Positions 9,120 to 16,795 are shown, counted from the first letter of the stretch. The stretch: 64,000 nucleotides of DNA from JABJOR01 sp965603075 (GCA_965603075.1 CBFDBO010000011.1:28765-92764), one strand, 5' to 3'. A program made the numbers and translations. Notes: a model not told the origin generated them from the sequence alone.

Positions 9120-10191
9120 CGTGAGTAGATTGATTGAGTGAGCTGCGTCCCCCGCGGTAATCATCAATGTGATGATGGGTAAACGGCATATCAATCATTT
9201 CAAAGAAACGCTTCCAACCAATACGGTCGATCCACTCGCCAACACGTTCGAAGTGACGCGCGTCTTTTTTATAGGCGTAAAGAATTTTGGTAACGGCTTC
9301 TTCAACTTCTGGCCAACGCGGCGGGTTATTGGGCAAGTTAGCCACTACCAGTTTATGGAATGTTGGTTTGGAACGTGCATTGGAATGTTTGCCACCAACC
9401 CAAATAGCCAATTTGGTAGACTCGTTAGAGTTAATTTGCATGGGAGGGCAAGGTGGATAACACGCGCCACAGCATACGCATTTTTTCTCATCAATTTCCA
9501 AACTGGCTTTACCATCGACCATAGCGGGACGAATTGCCGCAACCGGACAACGAGCAACAACAGCCGGACGTTCGCAGACATTGGCAACCAGATCATGATT
9601 GATAACAGGCGGCTTGGTGTATTGAACGTTGATGGCGATATCACCCTGTCCGCCACAGTTAATCTGACAGCAAGACGTTGTAATACGTACCCGGTTTGGC
9701 ATTTTTTCTTGAATGAATTCTTTGTGCAGAGAATCCATCAATGATTTAACCACGCCCGATGCATCGGTGCCGGGAATATCGCAATGGAGCCAACCTTGGG
9801 TATGAGAAATCATGGATACAGAACCACCGGTTCCACCAACAGGGAAGCCCGCCTCGGTCAACTTTTCGATAAGTGGGTCAACCATGGCCACATCGCTGAG
9901 CATAAATTCAATGTTGCTTCGGGTGGTAAAACGTACATGGCCTTCGGCGTATTCATCGCCAATGTCACATAATGTGCGAATGGTATAAAGATCCATTTGA
10001 CGTTGGGTGCCGGCACGAACGGTCCAAATTTCCGCACCTGTTTTAGACACATGGTGCAAAACACCGGGACGAAGGCGATCGTGCCAATCCCAGTTGCCAT
10101 AATTCTCCCTCATTAAAGGATGCATGAAGGGAAAGGGATCAGGAACGCCGTGTTCAATAGGGCGACGAGGGGTTGCTTCTTGTTCTGACAT
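9109..10191 (-). CDS. dsrB: DsrB, reverse dissimilatory sulfite reductase beta subunit
   Basis: The 360-residue protein holds the sirohaem/[4Fe-4S] ligand set C137 (GWLHCDIPG), C174-C175 and C179 (TTSCCQINCG), and a ferredoxin domain with C215, C238, C241, C244 and C248 (CVCCGACYPPCP). With DsrA it forms the siroheme enzyme that oxidises DsrC-bound sulfur to sulfite in the cytoplasm. The gene starts 9 bp after dsrA. The C-terminus ends STHVHF. Direction of catalysis cannot be read from this gene alone; the accompanying dsrEFH and dsrL indicate oxidation. Confidence 0.96.
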   Translation of the reverse strand: MSEQEATPRRPIEHGVPDPFPFMHPLMRENYGNWDWHDRLRPGVLHHVSKTGAEIWTVRAGTQRQMDLYTIRTLCDIGDEYAEGHVRFTTRSNIEFMLSDVAMVDPLIEKLTEAGFPVGGTGGSVSMISHTQGWLHCDIPGTDASGVVKSLMDSLHKEFIQEKMPNRVRITTSCCQINCGGQGDIAINVQYTKPPVINHDLVANVCERPAVVARCPVAAIRPAMVDGKASLEIDEKKCVCCGACYPPCPPMQINSNESTKLAIWVGGKHSNARSKPTFHKLVVANLPNNPPRWPEVEEAVTKILYAYKKDARHFERVGEWIDRIGWKRFFEMIDMPFTHHHIDDYRGGRSSLNQSTHVHF

Positions 10192-10200
10192 GATAATTTC

Positions 10201-11466
10201 CTATTCGGCCGCTTCTGAAGTTTCTTGATTACCCTTGCGATCGTTCCATTTCTTGGCTTCTTCATCCCAATTATCGGTACGAACAAAAGAATTGGTGCGC
10301 GGGTGGCTCAACATGTTGGGATCGATTTCAATGCCCATGCCTTCAAGGAAGCTTGGCAGGCCAATTCTATCGATGGTCTCACCAATGCGTTCATGTTCAA
10401 GTGCGTTTTCAGCAAAGAATTCGATAATGGTTTCGCCAAGCTCTTCCAATTTTTCAAAATCTTCATCAGTATCAAGCTTCATGAACGGAATGATCATAGA
10501 GCCGAACTGATCACCGATTTTAAGCGAGCGTTTACCACCGACGAGGATCGATGCGCCTCTATCATCACCGGGCGAGAGCGCCTTGGTCATAACATTGATG
10601 CAATGCATACACCGAACGCAGCTTTGATTATCAACATCCAGCGTATCGTCATCGTTCAGGCTTAGCGCATTTGTTGGGCAACGGGTGATGACGTTATCGA
10701 TGGTATATTTACGTCCCATCTTGTCGATGTAATTTTTAACTTCGTCTTGTTTGACCTTCATATCGTCACGCCATGTACCGATAACCGCAAAGTCAGAACG
10801 TTGAATGGCGTTCACGCAATCATTTGCACAGCCGGAAAATTTAAATTTGAATTTATAAGGCAATGCCGGACGGTGCATTTCATCAAGAAACGAATTAATC
10901 ACCGAACGATGGGCGCGAACTTCATCATAACAAGATTGTTCACAGCGCGCATGACCGACGCAGCTCATTGATGTCCGTAATGCGGGACCCGCACCACCCA
11001 AATCCAGGCCGATTTCGTTCAAGGCATCAAAAGCCTTTTGGGTGTTCTCGGTGGTGCAGCCTTGCAGCATGATATCACCACTTTGGCCGTGGAACGCGAT
11101 CAGGCCAGAGCCGTGTTCCTCCCAGATATCACATATCTGACGGAGTAATTCGGTTGTATAATGGAAACCAGCGGGGGGTTGAACCCGCAGTGTGTGGAAT
11201 TCCGAGGATTCTGGGAATTCTTCAGCGACTTCTGAAAAACGAGGGATAACACCACCGCCATAGCCATAGACGCTGACCGTGCCGCCCTTCCAATATCCAC
11301 GTTTGGTTTCGTAGGAACGCTCCAACTGACCAACCAGGTCATTCATCATGGGCGCGTAGGGTTTGCCATCGTCTGTCGCCAGACGTTTTAAACCCGTTAC
11401 AAAGCTAGGCCACGGGCCATCTTCAAGCTCGTCTAATAAAGTCGTTTCATGAGGTTTCTTCGTCAT
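10201..11466 (-). CDS. dsrA: DsrA, reverse dissimilatory sulfite reductase alpha subunit
   Basis: The 421-residue protein contains the sirohaem-site cysteines C169, C175 and C179 (SCVGHARCEQSC) and C213 and C217 (SGCANDC), plus an inserted ferredoxin domain with C263 and C283-C286-C289 (SCVRCMHC). It is the first gene of the operon and has a GGAG ribosome-binding site. Upstream is a very AT-rich region with several palindromes, probably the main promoter and operator of the dsr operon. Confidence 0.96.
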   Translation of the reverse strand: MTKKPHETTLLDELEDGPWPSFVTGLKRLATDDGKPYAPMMNDLVGQLERSYETKRGYWKGGTVSVYGYGGGVIPRFSEVAEEFPESSEFHTLRVQPPAGFHYTTELLRQICDIWEEHGSGLIAFHGQSGDIMLQGCTTENTQKAFDALNEIGLDLGGAGPALRTSMSCVGHARCEQSCYDEVRAHRSVINSFLDEMHRPALPYKFKFKFSGCANDCVNAIQRSDFAVIGTWRDDMKVKQDEVKNYIDKMGRKYTIDNVITRCPTNALSLNDDDTLDVDNQSCVRCMHCINVMTKALSPGDDRGASILVGGKRSLKIGDQFGSMIIPFMKLDTDEDFEKLEELGETIIEFFAENALEHERIGETIDRIGLPSFLEGMGIEIDPNMLSHPRTNSFVRTDNWDEEAKKWNDRKGNQETSEAAE

Positions 11467-11678
11467 GCTATATCTCCACCCTTAGAATTTATTTTTTATA
11501 TTCTATTATTATATATTATAATATTCAATAATTATAAATTATCAAGTATGTATATGATAATCTGGTTGCTTATTTGAAGCTAGATGAGCTAGACAGGTTG
11601 AAAAGCCTATTATACAGCCAAAATAGCACGTTTATAAATATATTAAATATATTAAATTGATGATTGGAGATTTCCCAA
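11467..11678 (-). promoter_or_regulatory. AT-rich promoter/operator region of the dsr operon
   Basis: This stretch is strikingly AT-rich between about 11,480 and 11,660. It holds three inverted repeats: TAGAAT-N11-ATTCTA (11483-11505), TATTAT-N8-ATAATA (11504-11523) and ATTATCA-N10-TGATAAT (11538-11561). They lie directly upstream of dsrA and can serve as operators; the central one shares its geometry with sites at the arsR gene. In such AT-rich sequence some palindromes are expected by chance. No confident -35/-10 pair was picked. Confidence 0.5.
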
Positions 11679-11882
11679 ATGTCCCACGCCGTAACACGAT
11701 TGAGCGATATAATTATCCAAAATCCGCAAGTGAGATCCTTCCCAGAACTATTAGAACTGGTTGGAAGGATTGGATTTAATGGCGCAACGATGCTTGAATT
11801 TGATCTTAAACCCGACTTTCCGGACACCCCAAGAACATGGGAAACAAAGCTGGAATGGAGCTTTACATGGTGGGGACGATGA
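11679..11882 (+). CDS. Small protein of unknown function upstream of dsrA
   Basis: A 67-residue frame starts at the ATG at 11679, 8 bp behind a GGAGA, and ends ...WSFTWWGR. It is divergent to dsrA and overlaps the next small gene in an ATGA junction, which supports both being real and translationally coupled. The sequence has an amphipathic N-terminal part and an aromatic end but no motif I recognise. The proximity to dsr suggests a sulfur-related role, which is inference only. Confidence 0.6.
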   Translation: MSHAVTRLSDIIIQNPQVRSFPELLELVGRIGFNGATMLEFDLKPDFPDTPRTWETKLEWSFTWWGR

Positions 11883-12088
11883 GCGAAACGCGCTCAATAA
11901 CCAAGTTTTCTGCACCCTTTGGCCAAGAAATTGAACTTATTGATGTTGCTCTGGAAAATGATGTGAATCTTTTGCGGGTGCGTATTAAAGAAGGCCACCG
12001 CTTTACGATTTTGGACCTTGATCCGGTTACCGCAGAACAATGGGGCACACAGATGTCAAGCTGGAGCAAATTGCAAAATAGTAATTAA
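11879..12088 (+). CDS. Small conserved-looking protein of unknown function
   Basis: The 69-residue frame from the ATG at 11879 reads MSETRSITKFSAPFGQ and continues with a compact beta-rich sequence (IELIDVAL, LLRVRIKEG, FTILDLDP). The open frame could begin earlier, at 11837, but the ATGA overlap with the preceding small gene makes 11879 the likely start. Similar short proteins seem familiar from dsr and magnetotactic-type alphaproteobacteria, but I cannot name a function. It converges with the ArsR regulator gene 16 bp away. Confidence 0.65.
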   Translation: MSETRSITKFSAPFGQEIELIDVALENDVNLLRVRIKEGHRFTILDLDPVTAEQWGTQMSSWSKLQNSN

Positions 12089-12104
12089 GGCGGGCTAGAT
12101 TGGC

Positions 12105-12407
12105 TTAAGAGGGGGTCGCTTTTTTAGGAAGACAAAGCAGCCTGATCACCCGCTCAGCTTCTTTACTGGCCAGGCTATAATAAATTTGTTTTGCATCGCG
12201 CCTTGTCTCGACAATGCCATCGGCTCGTAAACGCGCCAATTGCTGAGACAGGGTTGGTTGACGAATACCCAGAACTTTTTCCAAATCCCCAACGTTACGT
12301 TCGCCATCAGCAAGGGTGCAGACAATGACCAGCCTATTGTCGTTAGCAAGGGACTTTAATATCTTACTTGCACTTTTGGGGTCATCTAATTCTTGCAATA
12401 AAGACAT
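12105..12407 (-). CDS. ArsR-family regulator, candidate persulfide sensor
   Basis: The 100-residue winged-helix protein has the ArsR-family core (LKSLANDNRLVIVCTL, helix-turn-helix around QPTLSQQLARLRADGIV, wing RRDAKQIYYSL). It lacks the metal-binding CxC box of ArsR/SmtB but has exactly two cysteines, C30 and C92, located in the helices where BigR and SqrR carry their persulfide-sensing pair. By that analogy it may repress sulfur genes until reactive sulfur cross-links the cysteines. A GTTAT-N8-ATAAC palindrome lies directly upstream of its start and could serve autoregulation. Confidence 0.85.
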   Translation of the reverse strand: MSLLQELDDPKSASKILKSLANDNRLVIVCTLADGERNVGDLEKVLGIRQPTLSQQLARLRADGIVETRRDAKQIYYSLASKEAERVIRLLCLPKKATPS

Positions 12408-12409
12408 AT

Positions 12410-12427
12410 GTTATAACCTATAATAAC
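12410..12427. promoter_or_regulatory. Candidate ArsR operator GTTAT-N8-ATAAC
   Basis: A perfect 5-bp inverted repeat with 8-bp spacer sits 3 bp upstream of the arsR start, overlapping its ribosome-binding region. Its core, TTAT-N8-ATAA, recurs at 11506-11521 upstream of dsrA and at 12534-12549. Confidence 0.5.
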
Positions 12428-12701
12428 GTTTAAAATATGGGGCTAGTCTTAAAAATAAGCGATGTATTTAATAGAAGTAGGGTGCGTAAAAAAGTATTAA
12501 AACGACCAAACTAATAATCTTCTCAATTATATTTTATAAGATTGTATAATAAATTTATGACTATTCGTCAACACACTCTATAAATCGGAACTCTCTAATT
12601 TCAAATGTTTATGGCCTATTTGGCGACAAAATAAAGGCTATACTATGCGTTCTCGAGGGTAAATTTTATAAACCACACTAAAAAAATGTAAAATAATGTA
12701 T

Positions 12702-12729
12702 TTGACAAATAAATTGTGTAGTATATATT
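12702..12729 (+). promoter_or_regulatory. Sigma-70-like promoter of the rhodanese genes
   Basis: TTGACA at 12702-12707 and TATATT at 12724-12729 are separated by 16 bp and lie about 75 bp upstream of the first rhodanese start. Confidence 0.55.
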
Positions 12730-12804
12730 CACCCTAAGATTTAAATAGCCCGTTAGCAGGATCCCAATGGGATTATGTTATGGATAATTTTTAGGATTGC
12801 GATT

Positions 12805-13179
12805 ATGGAATTGGTTCAAGAAAACAATCAACAAAAACAGATGCCTCAATCCCATGGCTTTGATCGCCATGCGGAACAGATTGATGCGCTTACCCTAAAT
12901 GAGTGGATTGAGAATGGTTCTGCTTTTCTTATTGATGTTCGCGAGTCAGAAGAATTTGAAGTGTCGAGGATTCCCGGTTCTTTTCTGGTTCCAATGTCAC
13001 GGTTTGATACAGCAACCGTGCCGCGTGTATCAAAAATGAAGACGGTTCTTGTTTGCCAGCGGGGGCGCCGCTCCCATGCAATGGGTGACCGGATGGTCGA
13101 TGGTGGTTTTGAAAATATTTATTATCTCAACCGTGGCATTGAATCTTGGATCGCCGCAGGTTTGGAAACCGAAGAATAA
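12805..13179 (+). CDS. Single-domain rhodanese sulfurtransferase
   Basis: The 124-residue protein is a single rhodanese domain (FLIDVRESEEFEVSRIPGS) with active-site cysteine C84 in the loop CQRGRRS. Such proteins bind sulfur as a persulfide and pass it on in the cytoplasm. The open frame reaches back to 12775, but the ATG at 12805 has an AGGA 8 bp upstream and is preferred. It is followed 33 bp later by a second rhodanese. Its location beside dsr suggests a role in feeding sulfur into the DsrEFH/DsrC relay. Confidence 0.88.
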   Translation: MELVQENNQQKQMPQSHGFDRHAEQIDALTLNEWIENGSAFLIDVRESEEFEVSRIPGSFLVPMSRFDTATVPRVSKMKTVLVCQRGRRSHAMGDRMVDGGFENIYYLNRGIESWIAAGLETEE

Positions 13180-13212
13180 GGTTTTTACCAAGCTTATTTT
13201 CAGGAACAGCTT

Positions 13213-13953
13213 ATGTCATCTCCTACAGTTGAAAAAAAACCGGACTTCATCATAGAAGAAGTTTCCTCAAACCAAGTTCAGAAATGGTTGGAAGCTGATG
13301 AAATCATGTTGGTCGATGTGCGCGAAACATCGGAATACCAGCAAGAGCACATTCCGGGCGCGTTGTTATATCCTCTATCCATGTTCGATGCAGACATCTT
13401 CCCTAATTTTGGTGAGAAACTGGTTGTGGTTCACTGCGCTGTTGGCAAACGGTCCGCAGCGGCGGTCAAGCAGCTCTTAAATGTTGATTATACCAATGTT
13501 GTCAATCTGGAAGGTGGACTGGCAGCGTGGAAAGAAGCCGGATGTCCCACAGAAATTCAGCGCCATAATGCAGATGGCAATACCGAACTTCCCATGTTGG
13601 TGCCTCTTGAAAATGATCAGGATGTTACAGCCGCATGTGTAGAAGAGTTCGGCGCTCATCCGGGGCAGATTTTAAAAATAGAATTTATGGTACCGCTTAA
13701 TATTACCAACTCACGATTGGCAAAAGCGCTGGCGGTGGATGACGTCATCATTCAAGAACTGACCACGTGTAGCCGTAACATTAATGCGGAATTGGCGCTA
13801 CGATTGGCGCGGTATTTATGCACGACAGATGAATTCTGGTTGCGATTGCAAATCAATCACGATCTTGAAATGGCCCGGAATAAACTCGGTGATATGATCA
13901 CCAATCAAGTGCAGCCCCGCCGGGATAATAGCGGTCTTGGCGTTACTGTATAA
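13213..13953 (+). CDS. Rhodanese fused to a HigA-like helix-turn-helix domain
   Basis: The 246-residue protein has two parts. Residues 12-120 are a rhodanese domain with catalytic C75 in HCAVGKRS. Residues about 145-235 match the antitoxin-type XRE fold of HigA/VapI (HPGQILKIEFMVPLNI, RLAKALAVDD, INAELALRLARYL, FWLRLQINHDLEMAR). No toxin gene is adjacent, so a toxin-antitoxin function is unlikely. Further cysteines lie at 111, 142, 186 and 203; C186 is in the presumed DNA-binding part, where HigA proteins usually have glycine. An AGGAAC ribosome-binding site precedes the ATG. It could be a sulfur-responsive regulator. Confidence 0.88.
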   Translation: MSSPTVEKKPDFIIEEVSSNQVQKWLEADEIMLVDVRETSEYQQEHIPGALLYPLSMFDADIFPNFGEKLVVVHCAVGKRSAAAVKQLLNVDYTNVVNLEGGLAAWKEAGCPTEIQRHNADGNTELPMLVPLENDQDVTAACVEEFGAHPGQILKIEFMVPLNITNSRLAKALAVDDVIIQELTTCSRNINAELALRLARYLCTTDEFWLRLQINHDLEMARNKLGDMITNQVQPRRDNSGLGVTV

Positions 13954-14020
13954 GCCTTATTCGATATGTGTTGGTGTCTTTAAATGCGCGACAGCGAGGC
14001 CATCAAAAATAAATGCATTA

Positions 14021-14058
14021 TAGAACAACCGACCCCCAGTTGAGGATAGGTTGTTCTA
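14021..14058. terminator. Hairpin between convergent rhodanese and dsrE2-like genes
   Basis: Perfect 10-bp arms TAGAACAACC (14021-14030) and GGTTGTTCTA (14049-14058) enclose an 18-bp loop. The position between two convergent stops suits a bidirectional terminator, though the T-tracts are weak. Confidence 0.6.
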
Positions 14059-14078
14059 AATTTCGCGTGATTAGCAGA

Positions 14079-14579
14079 TTAAATAAACAGGTTGATGTCG
14101 GACTTAATGGCTTCGCCCATGTAGGTGGCGGCGCCACCGATACCGATGCCATCAATAAGGTCGTCTTTACTGAATTCAAATAAATCCATGGTCATTTGAC
14201 AACCGATCATTTCAACTTCGCCTTCGATGCAAGCATCACGAAGTTCTGGGATCGATGCGACACCTTTTTTCTTAATTAGGTTTTTCATCATCTTGGTACA
14301 CATGGCATCGGCACCGGGAACGGCTGACACTAAATTAGGCATGGTCATGTGCATCCCCATCATAGGCATTTCCATGCCCGGATTACCAAGGGTGGAAATT
14401 TGTAGATGATCAAGGTTTTTCTTAAGCAATTGTAGTCCGTAAAATGTGAAGAACATTGTTACTTTAACATCCATTGCCGCCGCCGTAGAGGCAAGAATGA
14501 AAGGTGGGTACGCCCAATCCAAAGTACCTTTGGTAACGATAATAGTCATGGTTTTGGCGTTTTCGGTTTCTTGACCCAT
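14079..14579 (-). CDS. DsrE2-like sulfur-relay protein (DsrE/F/H superfamily)
   Basis: The 166-residue protein belongs to the DsrE2 branch: N-terminal TIIVTKGTLDWAYPPFILAS, a methionine-rich middle segment (about residues 69-80), and the conserved end ACIEGEVEMIGCQMTMD with C117 and C127; C94 is a third cysteine. DsrE2 proteins usually work with a rhodanese and TusA in sulfur transfer. Here two rhodaneses are next door on the opposite strand but no TusA gene is present. The protein may be a soluble or membrane-associated persulfide carrier. Confidence 0.85.
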   Translation of the reverse strand: MGQETENAKTMTIIVTKGTLDWAYPPFILASTAAAMDVKVTMFFTFYGLQLLKKNLDHLQISTLGNPGMEMPMMGMHMTMPNLVSAVPGADAMCTKMMKNLIKKKGVASIPELRDACIEGEVEMIGCQMTMDLFEFSKDDLIDGIGIGGAATYMGEAIKSDINLFI

Positions 14580-14737
14580 TAGAATGTTTCCTCATATATT
14601 ACAAAATTAGAATTGTGATTGTTGTTTCTACTTTTTACAACAGAAAAACTTACCATTTATTATGTATACTCAATGACACTATCATCTTGATTTGTATCGT
14701 GGTGGACATCTGCCCGGAAGACTTAATCATCAAACCC

Positions 14738-14757
14738 ACCCGGTGGAAGCACCGGGT
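14738..14757. terminator. Short hairpin downstream of the FadL-type gene
   Basis: ACCCGGTG-gaag-CACCGGGT forms an 8-bp stem with a 4-bp loop, 25 bp after the stop of the FadL-like gene. No strong T-tract follows on the minus strand, so termination efficiency is uncertain. Confidence 0.5.
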
Positions 14758-14782
14758 AAGTTTTCAAATTTTCTAAAATGAT

Positions 14783-16099
14783 TTAGAAGTTGTAGCTTAA
14801 GCCAATTTCCAGTTCGTTTTGATACATTTCCAGTTCGATCGGACGGCCTGTGCCATCACCACCCAAAGCCGTAAGCTCCGCATGGTTGATGTTTATGCCA
14901 GTGATGTCTGCTGCAAATGCGTGGGTGAACGAGGCGTTCCAAGACATGGCCGGTGACACGGTATAGGTCCCGCCCAAGCTCAAGTGCGTATCAACAACAG
15001 CTGGTGCCAGAATGTTGAAGAGCGTTTCTGTACCCTTGAAGGCATCGCTGTTGTGGCTAGCACCCGCACGCAGCGTTAATGCATCGCTGTAAGCATACTG
15101 TACGCCAAGCTTGATGATATCCATATCCTGCCAACCAAAGCCAACACCATCAGAGCCACCGAGAGACTGACGGCTAACGGCACCACCCGCACAGTTCGTG
15201 TTGAACGAGCAAACACCAGGGAGACCGTTGGAAATGGATTCAACGGAATTATAGAAAATACGTTTAACGTCGCCATTGATCGTCAGCTTGTCGTTGGCCT
15301 TGAAAGACGCACCCAAGGTTACAGCAGCCGGGATGTCAAATCCGCCATCTTCGGCAAACAGGCCCGAATACTTGTCAAACTTGGTCATATACATTCTGCT
15401 CTGACCGGAAAAACCCAACGTTAACTGGTCGCTGGCTTTGGTCAACCAACCAACGCGCAAACCACCACCGTAGGAATAATCATGACCGTTATCGGAGAGA
15501 TTGTCGGAATCGCTAGAGATGGCAGCAAAGCCTTGCAAGCCCGTAGCGGAGAAGCGTTGTACGGCGAAGGTTGGCGTGATGCCAAAGGTGTGCTTATCGC
15601 CTAGGTCACGGGCATACGTGGCACCGATGAAAGCCTGCATCAGATCAATACCGGTTTTACCGGATGTGCCGCCCGTAAAGACCGTCGTATCGTAATCCGT
15701 GTTCATGCCGCCATTGGCCGACAGGGTCAGACCAAGGGAATAATCGCCCATGTCCCAACTGGCACCAAGGGAAGGAATAAAGAAAAGGTCGCTTTCACTC
15801 CCTTGTGTATAGTCCGCAATGAAGACTTTATTTGATGTGGCGTTATATTCACGAATGGGCGAGAACAAAGACACACCACCATCGAAACGATCGCCAAGGC
15901 CGCGAATTCCGGCAGGGTTATTGATGGCGGCTTGGGTATCTTGCGGTGCGGCAACACCGGCACCGGCCATACCCTTAGAAGCCGTACCATAACCATTCGA
16001 GAAATAACCATCGGTGGCACTTGCCGTATTTAAAGACGCCGATGCAAAGAAGATAACCGCAGCGGAGGCAGCGGTAATTGTAAATCTAGACGATAACAT
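14783..16099 (-). CDS. FadL/OmpP1/TodX-family outer membrane transporter
   Basis: The 438-residue protein begins with a cleavable signal peptide (ending near ASATDG) and the FadL-family N-terminal plug signature (GYGTASKGMAGAGVAAPQD, then INNPAGI), and ends in a beta-barrel terminus with final phenylalanine (LEIGLSYNF). Family members import hydrophobic molecules across the outer membrane. Its position among sulfur genes raises the possibility that it takes up elemental sulfur or polysulfide, which is inference; long-chain fatty acids or aromatic hydrocarbons are the classic substrates. Confidence 0.88.
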   Translation of the reverse strand: MLSSRFTITAASAAVIFFASASLNTASATDGYFSNGYGTASKGMAGAGVAAPQDTQAAINNPAGIRGLGDRFDGGVSLFSPIREYNATSNKVFIADYTQGSESDLFFIPSLGASWDMGDYSLGLTLSANGGMNTDYDTTVFTGGTSGKTGIDLMQAFIGATYARDLGDKHTFGITPTFAVQRFSATGLQGFAAISSDSDNLSDNGHDYSYGGGLRVGWLTKASDQLTLGFSGQSRMYMTKFDKYSGLFAEDGGFDIPAAVTLGASFKANDKLTINGDVKRIFYNSVESISNGLPGVCSFNTNCAGGAVSRQSLGGSDGVGFGWQDMDIIKLGVQYAYSDALTLRAGASHNSDAFKGTETLFNILAPAVVDTHLSLGGTYTVSPAMSWNASFTHAFAADITGININHAELTALGGDGTGRPIELEMYQNELEIGLSYNF

Positions 16100-16311
16100 T
16101 TAGAAAACTCCCCAATAAAAACACATAAAAATAGTTGATTATCATTAAGTGGTCTTTATTGACCCCCCTGGATTTTTTTTTAATTAAATAAACTATAGAG
16201 AGAATATATATCAGGTTGTAGTAACATGATATTTTATTTAATTTTATTTATTACAAATTGAGGCTGCGAACAAAACGAACGGCAAGCGTTGTGACGATAG
16301 CGTTTCAAAAA
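16100..16311. other. AT-rich intergenic region upstream of the FadL-like gene
   Basis: This 212-bp AT-rich stretch should hold the FadL promoter on the minus strand. A run of thymines and repeats of tttatttaatttta are visible, but no operator or promoter could be assigned. Confidence 0.4.
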
Positions 16312-16611
16312 CTATTCTGATGATACACGTAGGCAAACCACCCGGAGACACGAAGCCAGATTACGGGTGTCCATTTGCGGACAATGATCATGAACCGATG
16401 TGATTAATTCGATAAGCGTTTTATTTTCTTGATCGGCAATACCCTCTAGAGCGGCCCAAAAAGCTTTCTCAAGACGGATGGTTGTTGAATGCCCATGAAT
16501 GCGGATGGAACGCCGATTGGGGCTGAATGCATCCAAGGCTTCATCTTCACTGCATTGTGTAAACAGCTTATCTAAGGCGGTATCACTCGGGTTGTTTTCC
16601 ATCTCGTTCAT
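16312..16611 (-). CDS. Ribbon-helix-helix domain protein
   Basis: The 99-residue protein has the RHH_4-type core (RSIRIHGHSTTIRLEKAFWAALEGIA, residues 34-59, then ENKTLIELITSV), a DNA-binding fold common as small regulators in alphaproteobacteria. The first 30 residues are acidic and variable. Upstream, at 16644-16670, lies an imperfect inverted repeat that could be an operator for it or for divergent cobA. Target genes are unknown. Confidence 0.8.
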   Translation of the reverse strand: MNEMENNPSDTALDKLFTQCSEDEALDAFSPNRRSIRIHGHSTTIRLEKAFWAALEGIADQENKTLIELITSVHDHCPQMDTRNLASCLRVVCLRVSSE

Positions 16612-16643
16612 TAGAAAAAAAATCCAAAACTTAAAAAATAAAT

Positions 16644-16670
16644 TGTAAATCCTATTAACAATAGTTTACA
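16644..16670. promoter_or_regulatory. Imperfect palindrome between the RHH gene and cobA
   Basis: TGTAAA-tc-CTATT and AATAG-TTTACA form an inverted repeat around a 3-bp centre, with a 2-bp bulge in the left arm. It lies in the divergent promoter region and is a possible operator. Confidence 0.35.
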
Positions 16671-16795
16671 TTAATGGAATATGTAAAGGCTCTAAGGTAG
16701 CAGTGTACCATAAAAGCAAGAATCCTCGTAATGATTTATGGGTATTAAAAACTCATATTATGGTGTGATCGTCAAAGAGAGACAAGTTACATACT

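Larger units (their letters stand above)
12408..12804. promoter_or_regulatory. Divergent promoter region between arsR and the rhodanese genes
   Basis: About 400 bp without a gene. It contains GTTAT-N8-ATAAC at 12410-12427, TTAT-N8-ATAA at 12534-12549 and a sigma-70-like promoter for the rhodanese genes at 12702-12729. The rest is AT-rich with no other feature that I can support. Confidence 0.55.

Noticed and set aside
1..11466. Reductive (sulfate-reducer) Dsr pathway
   Set aside because: dsrE, dsrF, dsrH and dsrL are present in the operon order of sulfur oxidisers and no dsrD or dsrT is seen.
12105..12407. Arsenic-responsive ArsR repressor
   Set aside because: The metal-binding cysteine box of ArsR is absent and no arsenic resistance genes are nearby.
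13213..13953. Toxin-antitoxin antitoxin gene
   Set aside because: The HigA-like domain is fused to an intact rhodanese and no toxin-like gene is adjacent.
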